A stretch of 64,000 nucleotides of DNA from Mesorhizobium loti (GTDB lineage Bacteria; Pseudomonadota; Alphaproteobacteria; Rhizobiales; Rhizobiaceae), in contig AP017605.1 of NCBI GenBank assembly GCA_002356515.1, positions 868,001-932,000 on the forward strand. The letters are read 5' to 3'. Both the position numbers and the translations under genes were made by a program. This document shows, one piece after another, positions 55,567 through 63,991 of the stretch. Each line of letters opens with the position of its first letter. Position 1 is the first letter of the stretch. A model generated the notes under the pieces. The model saw only the letters and a program-made list of their open reading frames with translations. It made no database searches and was not told where the DNA came from.

Positions 55567-55591
55567 AGATATTCCCATGAGTAGAGCGAAA

Positions 55592-55618
55592 GCCCGCGCC
55601 ACTCGGGGAGGCGCGGGC
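55592..55618. promoter_or_regulatory. Hairpin upstream of the 55393 gene
   Basis: Perfect 9-bp inverted repeat GCCCGCGCC/GGCGCGGGC with a nine-base spacer, followed by a second palindrome GATCGG-AGA-CCGATC (55620-55634). An operator or RNA hairpin; role unknown. Confidence 0.4.
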
Positions 55619-55779
55619 CGATCGGAGACCGATCTTCGGCAGGGCAGTGGAGCGCACCTCCTGCCGCGCGGATCAACCTTTAGAAAGGCCTAATGTTCCG
55701 GCAATTCGATATTGAAAACCGGCTCTGACCAGCGATATAAAAATCGACGTTTCCCCGTTGCTTTTTTAAGGAGGCTGCG

Positions 55780-55971
55780 ATGGACGGTGAGACGAATGGA
55801 AAGGTCCACCCGTGCGTGGAAGTGGTCGAGGCCTGCGGCGAATGGCACGTCCGCGTGGTTGAGAAGGACGGGAATAGTTCCACTCGAACATTCGAGCACA
55901 AGGACTATGCCGTTAGCTTCGCAGAGGGCCAGATGGTCCGGCTAGGGCTTGCTAATTTTACACGACTATAG
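55780..55971 (+). CDS. Hypothetical small protein
   Basis: A 63-residue protein (MDGETNGKVHPCVEVVEACG) with an excellent ribosome-binding site (TAAGGAGG) before the ATG at 55780. No family recognised. Confidence 0.6.
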   Translation: MDGETNGKVHPCVEVVEACGEWHVRVVEKDGNSSTRTFEHKDYAVSFAEGQMVRLGLANFTRL

Positions 55972-56004
55972 CGCTGGACGGCTTCGAGGCGCATAGTCGC
56001 TCCT

Positions 56005-56166
56005 ATGAGACGACCCATACCTTTGCCGGAAAATGACAACGGCACGCTAGAAGATCACCTCGTGGCCGCAACTATCGCCCTGCACAAGGCCGTCAAAGTG
56101 CTGGATGATCCAGCGAAGGTGATTGCGGACGTCGTAGCGGTGCTACACAAGCCCATAGCCTTCTGA
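56005..56166 (+). CDS. Hypothetical small protein
   Basis: A 53-residue frame, MRRPIPLPENDNGTLEDHLV to HKPIAF, 33 bases after the previous gene. Codon use looks coding, but no ribosome-binding site stands out. Candidate. Confidence 0.4.
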   Translation: MRRPIPLPENDNGTLEDHLVAATIALHKAVKVLDDPAKVIADVVAVLHKPIAF

Positions 56167-56299
56167 ATTTCTGTTCCGGGTCCTAGTCCCATTGTGGCTG
56201 CGTCGAACCGATGCCATATTTAGATGGTCGTCCTCCCCGTCAGGCAATAGGACGCTTGGAAGTCAACTTAGGTGCTTTCGCCCAACAGGGACGAAAGCC

Positions 56300-56548
56300 A
56301 TGTCGAGTTATTCCTACCCCAAATCTTTGCTCAGTATTGCCGCAGCCCGGTCGCTAGATCGCGACGGTCTGGCCCTTTGCCAAGAGATTTATGACCAAGT
56401 TTCAGAGGAAGCAGCCTTGGTCGGCAATCAAGTTGATGCAATCTCTCTAGCCTCAGTGGTCGTAAACGCATTTCACGGCCTTGATGCGCCGGATCACGCC
56501 CACATGCTCATCCATGTGCGGATGTACCGTCGCGAATTCACCAGGTAG
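56300..56548 (+). CDS. Hypothetical small protein
   Basis: An 82-residue protein starting MSSYSYPKSLLSIAAARSLD at 56300, behind GGGAC; the frame is open further upstream without coding character. Helical, no membrane segment, no family recognised. Confidence 0.5.
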   Translation: MSSYSYPKSLLSIAAARSLDRDGLALCQEIYDQVSEEAALVGNQVDAISLASVVVNAFHGLDAPDHAHMLIHVRMYRREFTR

Positions 56549-56661
56549 GGGCGCTACGAACCACAAACGCATGCGCTAAAATATCTCCGGGAACATTTTA
56601 CACGAATTGAAAGTTCTAGCCGTTGTTGAAGCTCAGGACGCCCTTGGGAGGGGTCATTCGA

Positions 56662-56895
56662 ATGGTTACCCCACAACAACTCCGCAGTGCGCGCACGATC
56701 TTGGGGTGGACACAAAAGGAACTGTCAGAGGCTGCGGGAGTCTCTGTCACTTGCGTTGCCAATCTTGACCGTGGAGCAACAACCGGCCCTCACGGGAGGA
56801 CCGTTTCCGCACTTCAGCAGGCGCTTGAGGCGGGCGGCGTAGAGTTTATTGGCGAAACGACGATCATTGGCCGGGGCGTTAGGCTTCGAACTTGA
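56662..56895 (+). CDS. XRE-family helix-turn-helix regulator 2
   Basis: A 77-residue single HTH protein (QLRSARTILGWTQKELSEAA, then AGVSVTCVANLDRGATTGPH) with the tail AGGVEFIGETTIIGRGVRLR. Clearly a paralogue of the protein at 53965, sharing the GVEFI...GVRL tail. The start is the Met at 56662 behind GGGAGGGG. It converges with the phage tail genes. Confidence 0.8.
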   Translation: MVTPQQLRSARTILGWTQKELSEAAGVSVTCVANLDRGATTGPHGRTVSALQQALEAGGVEFIGETTIIGRGVRLRT

Positions 56896-56906
56896 CCACG
56901 CAGCCA

Positions 56907-57251
56907 TCAGCCGACGATCAGATAGAGGGTTGCCGGATCCGGCGTCAGAGCGTCGTATTCAGCCTGTGTCAGCTTGGCAACGCGCTCGACATCGGAAGTG
57001 ACGGCCGGGAAATCGGCAGGAGCGATGTCATAACTGACGTGGCTGGACGGGGTGCACCGTAGCATGTGCCTTGTCCAGACCGGGAACGGCCCGACAGTCG
57101 CATCAGCGGTGAACGTCGTTATCGTCCCTGATGATGGATCGCCCGGATTGTTACCGAGACGCTCGATAGAGCCGGCGCCGCCAGTGATCGAAATCACGTT
57201 GTAGGCAGGGAGGCTGACGACCTCATTGCCGCCGATGGGAAGCGTTTTCAT
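56907..57251 (-). CDS. Phage tail-associated protein
   Basis: A 114-residue protein whose C-terminus KLTQAEYDALTPDPATLYLI carries the YDAL...PxTLYLI motif seen at the ends of several phage tail-tip or fibre proteins. The middle is Gly/Thr-rich beta sequence. It is the last gene of the minus-strand block, after the tape-measure gene and a small unknown. Confidence 0.6.
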   Translation of the reverse strand: MKTLPIGGNEVVSLPAYNVISITGGAGSIERLGNNPGDPSSGTITTFTADATVGPFPVWTRHMLRCTPSSHVSYDIAPADFPAVTSDVERVAKLTQAEYDALTPDPATLYLIVG

Positions 57252-57279
57252 GCCTTAACCTCTTTCGTTGCGTTGCGCA

Positions 57280-57597
57280 TCAGGCTTGGCCCTTCGGTTC
57301 GACTTTGGCGAAGGCCGCAGCGAGTTGCCGCTCGCCCATCTCGTCGCTAGATCCGGCAAATTCGATGAAGAACTGCCGCACCATATGGTTCGGTAGAGCG
57401 AACCGGTGAATTGAGCCGTCCGGCCTGTGAAACTGAAAGGCCAGATAGGCGCCGTCTTCGGATGTTCCGAGCCAATAGCGATCGAACGCCACTTCCTCGA
57501 AGCTCCCGAACTGCGCCTTGAAGGCGTTGCGGTTCTGCTCGACCATCGGCGCCAACTCGGGCGGTGCCTCCCAAAATTTATCGATCCTATCGACCAT
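57280..57597 (-). CDS. Hypothetical phage protein
   Basis: A 105-residue protein (MVDRIDKFWEAPPELAPMVE) just downstream of the tape-measure gene, which it overlaps by 11 bases. By position it could be a tail-completion or tail-tip component; no family recognised. Confidence 0.55.
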   Translation of the reverse strand: MVDRIDKFWEAPPELAPMVEQNRNAFKAQFGSFEEVAFDRYWLGTSEDGAYLAFQFHRPDGSIHRFALPNHMVRQFFIEFAGSSDEMGERQLAAAFAKVEPKGQA

Positions 57598-60500
57598 TGA
57601 CGGACCTCAAGCCATCGCGAACGGCGCCGGCAAGTTCCCTGCGCATGGCAGCAAGACTGTCCTTGTTGACGTTGGCGCCTGCTGCGAAGTGAAAATGGTT
57701 CGTCTGCTGGAGCGGGCGCGTGTCTCCGCCGGCTGATGTACTGATGCTCGAAGTGCCCGGCCTGACATCGGCAAACTGATCGGGCCGCGCGATGATGACC
57801 TTTTCATTCGGGCTCTTGAAGAACTCGACTTTCTGGGTATCGCTGCTGTCTATGCCGCCGGTTGCAAAACCCTTGGCTTTGTTCGACGCGGCAAGAGCCT
57901 GGGCATAGGCTTGCGCATAGCCTGGGGATGACGGGCTGATGCCGTTGAGCATGGCGTTATACGGATCGCCGCCATGCAGGGCTGTAGGAGCAGATCCGAT
58001 GGAAGATCCGCCGGATGGGAAGCCAACCGGGGATTTGCCTCCGTAGACGATGCTGTAGGCGATCTGCTGCGGTGTAGCCGCAAGGCCGTTCGATCCGTAG
58101 CCAACGAGGCCCATGCCGCCAATCGCCGAATAGTTGGCCTGTGCGCTTGCTAGGACGCGATTGAAGGCCGCAACCTGCTCTGCGGTATGCCCGGCGGCAT
58201 TCAGTCCGTTCGAATCGTAGCCGGTGGCGGAAATGGAGCCTCTAGACGAGCCAGACGAAAGCCCTGAACTGCTGGTAAAGCTCGTGGTCTTGATTTCATC
58301 GAGCAACTGCGCTGTCTTGCGCGTGTTCGCCTCGATATTCATCTGGAGCGTCCACATGCGGTTCGCGTCGCTTGTGGCTACCTGTCCAGTGAACGCGGAC
58401 TGTGGATTGGCAAGCGCCATGGATTGGGCATTGGGGATGACAGAGCCGGCGCTGGAGGGCACGACAAGCTCCGGCCCATGCTCGCCTACCCAATAGGGGC
58501 TATTGGCATTGACGGGACCGCCCTTGGCGCGGAATTCAACACCAGGCATATCTGGCATATCATCTTCGGCGAAGCCTGGCGGGATATAGGCGATCTTATT
58601 GCCCGTTGCAGGGTCCATGCCTGTTCTGTAGGAAAATTGCTGGCCGTTCTGCGCAGTGCTGGTGCCAAAACCAGTGGTATCGGCCCCGTATCGCGTGACA
58701 TTGACGGTGCTGGAGCCGCCACCGATCTGGCTAGGAACCTGATAGGAAGACTGTGTGCCCGATCCGACCTGCTTGGTAACAACCGTAATGTTGACGGTCT
58801 TGTCCTTGATCGCCTGTATGGCAGAATTCAGTTGCTTGGCCGCGCCCGTACCAGCGTTGAGTTCCCTGTGAGCCTGGATCAGCGAGTCGACGAACTTGTT
58901 GACGGCATCGGCGCCCAAACCATCCTGAATGAGGGTAGCGCGCACCATTTCCAGGCCCTGGAACACCGCGTTCACGCTCGCGTTGCCATGGTCCATAGCA
59001 TCGAACAGCTTATTGACCGTCGTGACGGCTCGGGCGATCTCGTCGTTGACGCCCTTGATGTTCGCCTGGTCGCCGAAGAACGCGTCAATATTCTGCTTGC
59101 CGCCGGCTGTGGCGATGGCGTTCTTCAGATCCTCAACATGCTTCGTGGTGGTTCGGAATTGACCATCAAGTTCGACCATGCCGGCGAGCTGGTTTTGCCT
59201 GGCGTCTTGAATCGCCTGGTCGACCTGCTGGAAACCGCTGAGAGTGGACTGGATGGAACCCCCAAGGGAACGGGTAACGCCGAACCGATCGGACGAACCG
59301 GAATTCAGAGTACCGAAAAGCTTGCTGATGATAGCATTGGCGTCTCCGGCTTTGCCGCCAACGTCCTTGAAGCCGGCGGCGAGGTCGGCCAACGTCTTCT
59401 GCCCATCCACCGCGACGCTTTTGACGCTACTGGCTTCATTGAGCTTCTTCTGTAGTTCGGCCGCCTGATTGGCGCCCTCCTGCAATTCAGAGGCAAGAGC
59501 GCGTGCGGCGATGGAAAGTTTTGGATCGATCCGCGCCTTTCCGAGTTCGTCCTGGAATTGGACGGCGTTAAGAGTGCCGTCCTGGAGTTCTTTGGCGAAG
59601 GTTGCGAACTCACGCGCCGCCTCCAGGCCAACCCCCGCGAAATTGCTTCTTCCGCCGGCTGCGAGTGGTGCAGCCAGTTTGTGCTCAAGCTCATCGAGCA
59701 CGGCGTTCATCGCCGACACGTCAGCCACGATCGTCTTGGACAGATCGGCAGCGGCAACCGACTTCGGCAGGCTCTTGATTTGATCCTCATAGCGCTTCGC
59801 CGCCGCTTGCGCTTCCGGGTAAGCCGCAGTGACGGCATCGATAGTTTTCTTGTGTGCCTCCAGGGCCGCCGTGGCTCCCTCGACCTCTCCCTTGATGCCG
59901 CCGAACGCCCTAGCTGCGACCTCGATGCCGGTAGAGACGGCGAGGAAGCCGAGGACGTAAGGATTGAAGATCACCGAGCCGAGGGCGCCAAACGCCTTGG
60001 TGAAGTTCGTCAGGGTAAGGACGCTGGCGCCAGTGGCGGCAAGCCTCTCGTTCATCACAATCAGCGAGCCAGGAATGCGAGAGAAATTGCCTCTGGCGAT
60101 CTCGGCTCCGAGCACGGAAAATTCGCGCGTAACGCCAGCGCCAAGGCCGGCGGCTTCGGTCTCAGCAACGCCAAGCTCAGCCATGCTAACAGCGGCGGCC
60201 TTGCTCGAAGTCGCAACGACATCCTCTGCCGCTGCCAAGCCAAGCATTTGAGGCGTGATCTTGCCCAAATTGCCGCCAGTGGCTTCGAGTGCAGCCGCAA
60301 AATCCTTGGCTGCGATAGTTCCCGACACAAGACCGGCGCCACCGCCGCCGATGCTGGCCATTTCTGCATTGACCATCTTCGTAGCCACAGCAGCCTTTTC
60401 GAGCGCCGCCGTGGTCGCCGTGGTCGATGCCGCTACCTTGGCCATCGTCGCGCTGGTGGCTGTGCCGGTCGATGTCAGTTTGGCCAGGAGGGCATTGGTT

Positions 60501-60676
60501 TGTTCAACGCCGGCCGAGATCTTGGCCAGGCCTTCGGAAACACCGGCTCCATTCAACTGCGCGGAGATTTGAGCATCGAAAGCGGTCGCCCGCTCTTTCG
60601 CCCGCGCCAGCGCCGCCTCGAAGGCGGTCGTATTGGCCGTAATCTGGATTGTGACGGAGCCGGCGGTTTCAGTCAT
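57587..60676 (-). CDS. Phage tail tape-measure protein
   Basis: A 1029-residue Ala/Ser-rich, mostly helical protein. The N-terminal region (MTETAGSVTIQITANTTAFE to TSTGTATSATMAKVAASTTA) is a long coiled coil of the kind that scaffolds tail tubes. A hydrophobic patch appears near residues 225-255. The C-terminal AKGGPVNANSPYWVGEHGPE is a motif common in tape-measure proteins. Length scales with tail length in siphophages, so this would correspond to a tail of roughly 150 nm. The gene lies two unknown genes after the terminase. Confidence 0.85.
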   Translation of the reverse strand: MTETAGSVTIQITANTTAFEAALARAKERATAFDAQISAQLNGAGVSEGLAKISAGVEQTNALLAKLTSTGTATSATMAKVAASTTATTAALEKAAVATKMVNAEMASIGGGGAGLVSGTIAAKDFAAALEATGGNLGKITPQMLGLAAAEDVVATSSKAAAVSMAELGVAETEAAGLGAGVTREFSVLGAEIARGNFSRIPGSLIVMNERLAATGASVLTLTNFTKAFGALGSVIFNPYVLGFLAVSTGIEVAARAFGGIKGEVEGATAALEAHKKTIDAVTAAYPEAQAAAKRYEDQIKSLPKSVAAADLSKTIVADVSAMNAVLDELEHKLAAPLAAGGRSNFAGVGLEAAREFATFAKELQDGTLNAVQFQDELGKARIDPKLSIAARALASELQEGANQAAELQKKLNEASSVKSVAVDGQKTLADLAAGFKDVGGKAGDANAIISKLFGTLNSGSSDRFGVTRSLGGSIQSTLSGFQQVDQAIQDARQNQLAGMVELDGQFRTTTKHVEDLKNAIATAGGKQNIDAFFGDQANIKGVNDEIARAVTTVNKLFDAMDHGNASVNAVFQGLEMVRATLIQDGLGADAVNKFVDSLIQAHRELNAGTGAAKQLNSAIQAIKDKTVNITVVTKQVGSGTQSSYQVPSQIGGGSSTVNVTRYGADTTGFGTSTAQNGQQFSYRTGMDPATGNKIAYIPPGFAEDDMPDMPGVEFRAKGGPVNANSPYWVGEHGPELVVPSSAGSVIPNAQSMALANPQSAFTGQVATSDANRMWTLQMNIEANTRKTAQLLDEIKTTSFTSSSGLSSGSSRGSISATGYDSNGLNAAGHTAEQVAAFNRVLASAQANYSAIGGMGLVGYGSNGLAATPQQIAYSIVYGGKSPVGFPSGGSSIGSAPTALHGGDPYNAMLNGISPSSPGYAQAYAQALAASNKAKGFATGGIDSSDTQKVEFFKSPNEKVIIARPDQFADVRPGTSSISTSAGGDTRPLQQTNHFHFAAGANVNKDSLAAMRRELAGAVRDGLRSVNGR

Positions 60677-60688
60677 AGTGATTGGCCC

Positions 60689-61477
60689 TTATGCCGCTAC
60701 CTGGAAGGTGTGGAATCCGTCCTGGACCAACTCGCCATCCTTGAACCGATAGCTCGGAACGGTAAGCGCCTCTGCCGCGCTCGGACGGGGCTCGTATCTG
60801 GCTTTCTCTGAGGCGATCTCACGCTCGACCTCAGCGCTGGCGGTCGCCATCCACACCCCAAAGAAATGATCGTTATCGAAAGCCCCTTCGGTCTTCACCG
60901 CGCTCACCGCCATTTCGATTGCGGCCTGGGTGAGATCCACTGCATCCTTGGCGCTGTTGATGGCCTCGATCGCTGGGCCGTGGGCTTGCTCGATCATTCG
61001 GCGTTCGAGATCGGTGCGCATCGCTTCGGTCATACCGGAAAGCGCGGCAGGGCCTTCGAATGCGGCGGTAAGGAACATCGGATCCGACATGATAAGCCCA
61101 TGACGTTCACCGCTATCCATGCCTCGCAGCATCGTGCGGATCTCGCCCCGTAGCATGGCGCCAGCAATGTCTGTCTTGTCGTGCTGCCTTGGCACCGCCA
61201 AGCGCGAAAGTTCGTTCTTGAGGCCGTTGGCGGCCCTTTCGGCTGTCCACATTGCACGACGCAGTTCAGGGACCACTTTTTCGGCCGCCAGAGATCTCAC
61301 CGCATCGTTCAGACCCTTTTCTGAAAGAGTGCCAGGTTTGGCCAACTGGGAACGGGTATTGGGTACGGTTTCTACGAAATGGAGGGCCTTGCTGAATGCA
61401 TTATTGAGGCCCGATAGGTCGGAGCGATTTGACCATTCGGGGCGCCAGCGGGATTTTAGGGCTTCGATGCGGTTCAT
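60689..61477 (-). CDS. Hypothetical phage protein
   Basis: A 262-residue soluble protein, helical, with no recognised domain (MNRIEALKSRWRPEWSNRSD; EIRTMLRGMDSGERHGLIMS). It stands between the terminase block and the tape-measure gene, where a portal and head genes would normally lie, but its sequence does not look like any of them. Confidence 0.6.
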   Translation of the reverse strand: MNRIEALKSRWRPEWSNRSDLSGLNNAFSKALHFVETVPNTRSQLAKPGTLSEKGLNDAVRSLAAEKVVPELRRAMWTAERAANGLKNELSRLAVPRQHDKTDIAGAMLRGEIRTMLRGMDSGERHGLIMSDPMFLTAAFEGPAALSGMTEAMRTDLERRMIEQAHGPAIEAINSAKDAVDLTQAAIEMAVSAVKTEGAFDNDHFFGVWMATASAEVEREIASEKARYEPRPSAAEALTVPSYRFKDGELVQDGFHTFQVAA

Positions 61478-61499
61478 TTGACGATTCCTTTCAGGCTGC

Positions 61500-61790
61500 T
61501 TAGGCCGTCACGGCGGCGATAAGCTCATTCCCGCGCGCACGGCTGGCGTCCTGCCAGTTCATCCCGCCATCGGGTGCGAATTGCCCATGACGGAGCGGCC
61601 AGGGCCGGGAATCGGGATGTCCAAAAAATCCACGGACGGGCGTCGGGCCGACCGGCACATTTCGGTTTTCGAGCGCCGCGTCATGGCCGGCCAAATCGAT
61701 GAACGCGGCCTCCAGTTCGATGAGGGCTTTCGCGTAGCGGGTGCCGGCTGCGGCGTGGCTTTCGAGTAGTTGTGCGGGTGTCATGGGCAT
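61500..61790 (-). CDS. Hypothetical small phage protein
   Basis: A 96-residue protein starting MPMTPAQLLESHAAAGTRYA behind GAAGGAAAG. No domain recognised. It lies 10 bases after the terminase large-subunit stop, in the place of a portal gene. Confidence 0.6.
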   Translation of the reverse strand: MPMTPAQLLESHAAAGTRYAKALIELEAAFIDLAGHDAALENRNVPVGPTPVRGFFGHPDSRPWPLRHGQFAPDGGMNWQDASRARGNELIAAVTA

Positions 61791-61800
61791 GATCTTTCCT

Positions 61801-63207
61801 TCACCAGGCGGTTTGAAATGTGCCGGAATACGCGATAGGCGCTTGCCGGCTGGGGTTAAGCATCTCGACGACGAGTGCCACGCTGTTCGCGATGTCGTCA
61901 TGGGCGTTTGGTGCGTGATCGATCGACTCCCGGCCACCGCGCGCAACGCGACGCTCCAAGCCGACGATCTGATTGATCAGCTTGTCGTCATCGAGCAGGT
62001 CGACACTGCCACTGTTCAACAGAGGCAGAAGATCCCGATAAAGATCCGAGCGCGTCTTATCCGCGAGGCGGTATTGAATCCCGTGCTTGCGGAACTGTTC
62101 TCGCGGCCATTCTCCTGCATAGCGATCTCCAGTCACCGACGAGATGCCGTAGGACTTCAACAGTGAGCAGAATTCCTCGACCACGGATTCAGGCGAGAAT
62201 GGCGGCTTTCGCTCCCGAGTGGCATCAAGCACCGCCTTGGAGCCTTCCTTGTGGCCGATTGCCAGCGTCATCGAGTCATTGCTGCCGCCGGACGGATCGA
62301 CCGCAGCTTTGTAGGCCATGTTTGCCGGTGCACGCTCCGTCACGTTCAGGCTGACGCAAGCCTCAACCACCTCGCGGGTGACGAAGGCCTCGATGTCAGA
62401 CCGCCACTCAGCAAGCCATTCCGCCGAAGCCGCCGCATGATCACGTTCCAGGGCAGCATCGACCACGGACTGGCGAACGGTCGGGTTCATCTCCCTGGTC
62501 GTGGCCTTCCAGACAAGCGGGGTTCCGTCCTTGCCCCAATGCCGCCTGTACGCGTCCCACAGGGCACCACGGCGCGCATAAGGAGACGAGGCACAAAGCA
62601 ACATCGAAGTGTGGATCGTGGCCATGCCGGGCCGTATGGCATCGAGAATGGCAAAGTCAGGCTCGGCCGCGTCGTCGGTGCGCCAGAACGCGATTTCATC
62701 GCACAAGACAGCCGCATAACTGTATCCCCGCGTGCTTCTAAAGCTTGCGGTGCCTACTTCGATGGTGACTGAATTGGTCAGGTCGAACGAGTCGGCTGTT
62801 TCCCGATCGATCAGCAGCGCAAGGCTGGGGATGCCGGTCAACATCGCCTTGATGTAGCGAACGATCACCCTCGCCTGGCGACGATCGGCAGCGATCACCA
62901 GCACGGTGGCACGCTCGCCTGGTGCGAGGTACTGGCGATAGTCGAAGAAGCAGGCCAGGAACACGGCTACGAGGGCCATCACGAAGCTTTTGCCGCCACG
63001 CCTGCCGACGATCAGCCATGCCTCGCTGCCGGCCTCTGTAGGGGCTTCTGTGCGTCCTGTATGGTGCTTGAACGTCGCAAGCTGGTCGTCCGACATCGGC
63101 AGGCCAAAGAAGGCCGCGAGGAAGGTGAACCACGCGGCGTAGTTGTCCCGGTTTTTGAACCACGGGGCGAACAGCAGCGGGCTTTCACAGGCCTGGAGGA
63201 TGTTCAT
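61801..63207 (-). CDS. Phage terminase large subunit
   Basis: A 468-residue packaging motor. Walker A is LIVGRRGGKSFVMAL (residues ~60-74), Walker B is AAVLCDEIAFWR (~162-173), and the nuclease Asp residues are in AVDPSGGSNDSMTLA, TGDRYAGEWPR and NAHDDIANSVALV. These are intact, so the enzyme could be functional. The start MNILQACESPLLFAPWFK at 63207 overlaps the small-subunit stop (ATGA). It cuts and pumps DNA into capsids. Confidence 0.92.
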   Translation of the reverse strand: MNILQACESPLLFAPWFKNRDNYAAWFTFLAAFFGLPMSDDQLATFKHHTGRTEAPTEAGSEAWLIVGRRGGKSFVMALVAVFLACFFDYRQYLAPGERATVLVIAADRRQARVIVRYIKAMLTGIPSLALLIDRETADSFDLTNSVTIEVGTASFRSTRGYSYAAVLCDEIAFWRTDDAAEPDFAILDAIRPGMATIHTSMLLCASSPYARRGALWDAYRRHWGKDGTPLVWKATTREMNPTVRQSVVDAALERDHAAASAEWLAEWRSDIEAFVTREVVEACVSLNVTERAPANMAYKAAVDPSGGSNDSMTLAIGHKEGSKAVLDATRERKPPFSPESVVEEFCSLLKSYGISSVTGDRYAGEWPREQFRKHGIQYRLADKTRSDLYRDLLPLLNSGSVDLLDDDKLINQIVGLERRVARGGRESIDHAPNAHDDIANSVALVVEMLNPSRQAPIAYSGTFQTAW

Positions 63208-63575
63208 GCGGCATGGCCCGCAATGATGTCGGCGAGCGACGGCGTAATGTCGCGTGCTCGGCGTTCCAAACCGATGTCGGCGAGCAGGCGCCGTAATGCA
63301 TTGGTGGCCGTGGTGAACTCGCCAATATCGATGTCGCCGCCATTGGCCATCGATGCTTCCGCCTCCTCGCACCAGATGGCCAAGGTGGTGCTACGCTTGG
63401 CAATGATGCTCTTGGCCTCGGACGGATCGCCGCCCATGTCGCTCACGAGTTGGCCGTAAATCTCCCTGTAGCGACGCATTATGGACGATCGCCCATTGAC
63501 GCCCGGCAACAGATCCTTGCCGTTGCCGATGCGAGAGCGGCCTTGAGGTTTTGCGATTGAGGCGGTCTTTGCCAA
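63204..63575 (-). CDS. Phage terminase small subunit
   Basis: A 123-residue DNA-recognition protein. A short basic N-terminus (KPQGRSRIGNGKDLLPG) is followed by a helical body (YREIYGQLVSDMGGDPSEAK) and a C-terminal LRRLLADIGLERRARDITPS. Position directly upstream of and overlapping the large subunit is the standard layout. Confidence 0.8.
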   Translation of the reverse strand: MAKTASIAKPQGRSRIGNGKDLLPGVNGRSSIMRRYREIYGQLVSDMGGDPSEAKSIIAKRSTTLAIWCEEAEASMANGGDIDIGEFTTATNALRRLLADIGLERRARDITPSLADIIAGHAA

Positions 63576-63814
63576 TGGTGAAGCTCCAATTGTTGCCCGA
63601 GCGTTGCCCGAAGCAAATCAACTGCCGAAAAGATGGCAGCAAAACACAATGTTTACAATAGCTTGATACATATTGACCAACCGGTAACAAGCCGGTTTAG
63701 CCACACAGAGCGCGCTTTAAGGACGTATAGGCATGCGCAAAAAAATGTTGTGCGGAACTCGCTGTCTGTGGCCACGAGAGGAGAGAGGAAAACTTTTCCA
63801 CTTTGCATGGCCGT
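63576..63814. other. Upstream region of the terminase block
   Basis: No convincing gene; should hold the promoter of the minus-strand terminase/tail block. The repeat-like TTGTTGCCCGAGCGTTGCCC is at 63590-63609. A 67-codon plus-strand frame (63633-63836) lacks a ribosome-binding site. Confidence 0.4.
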
Positions 63815-63991
63815 TTATTGGAACGCACCGTTTTGATATCGTCCTGGCCGTTCACTGATCGAGATTGCCCATCCTCTTTTTCCCAAGCGAACCTCTAAGG
63901 TCTCTCTTTCGGTTTTACGTATGGGTATGGTTTCAATCTCCGTCTCGGTCTCCGTCTCCGTATATCGATAGTCCTCCGATACCCTATCCAT
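63815..63991 (-). CDS. Possible small protein with a Thr-Glu dipeptide repeat
   Basis: A 58-residue frame starting MDRVSEDYRYTETETETEIE, then TIPIRKTERETLEVRLGKRG to the end RYQNGAFQ. The DNA behind TETETETEIET is a tandem GGAGAC/GGAGAG run. Only nine bases are visible before the ATG, so no ribosome-binding site can be judged. Candidate only, adjacent to the phage block. Confidence 0.35.
   Translation of the reverse strand: MDRVSEDYRYTETETETEIETIPIRKTERETLEVRLGKRGWAISISERPGRYQNGAFQ

Noticed and set aside
60689..61477. Portal protein call for the 262-residue gene
   Set aside because: Position fits, but no portal motif or usual length (about 400-500 residues) is seen; left as unknown.
63633..63836. 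67-codon plus-strand frame near the end of the window
   Set aside because: No ribosome-binding site, and it overlaps the minus-strand Thr-Glu frame and the terminase promoter region.
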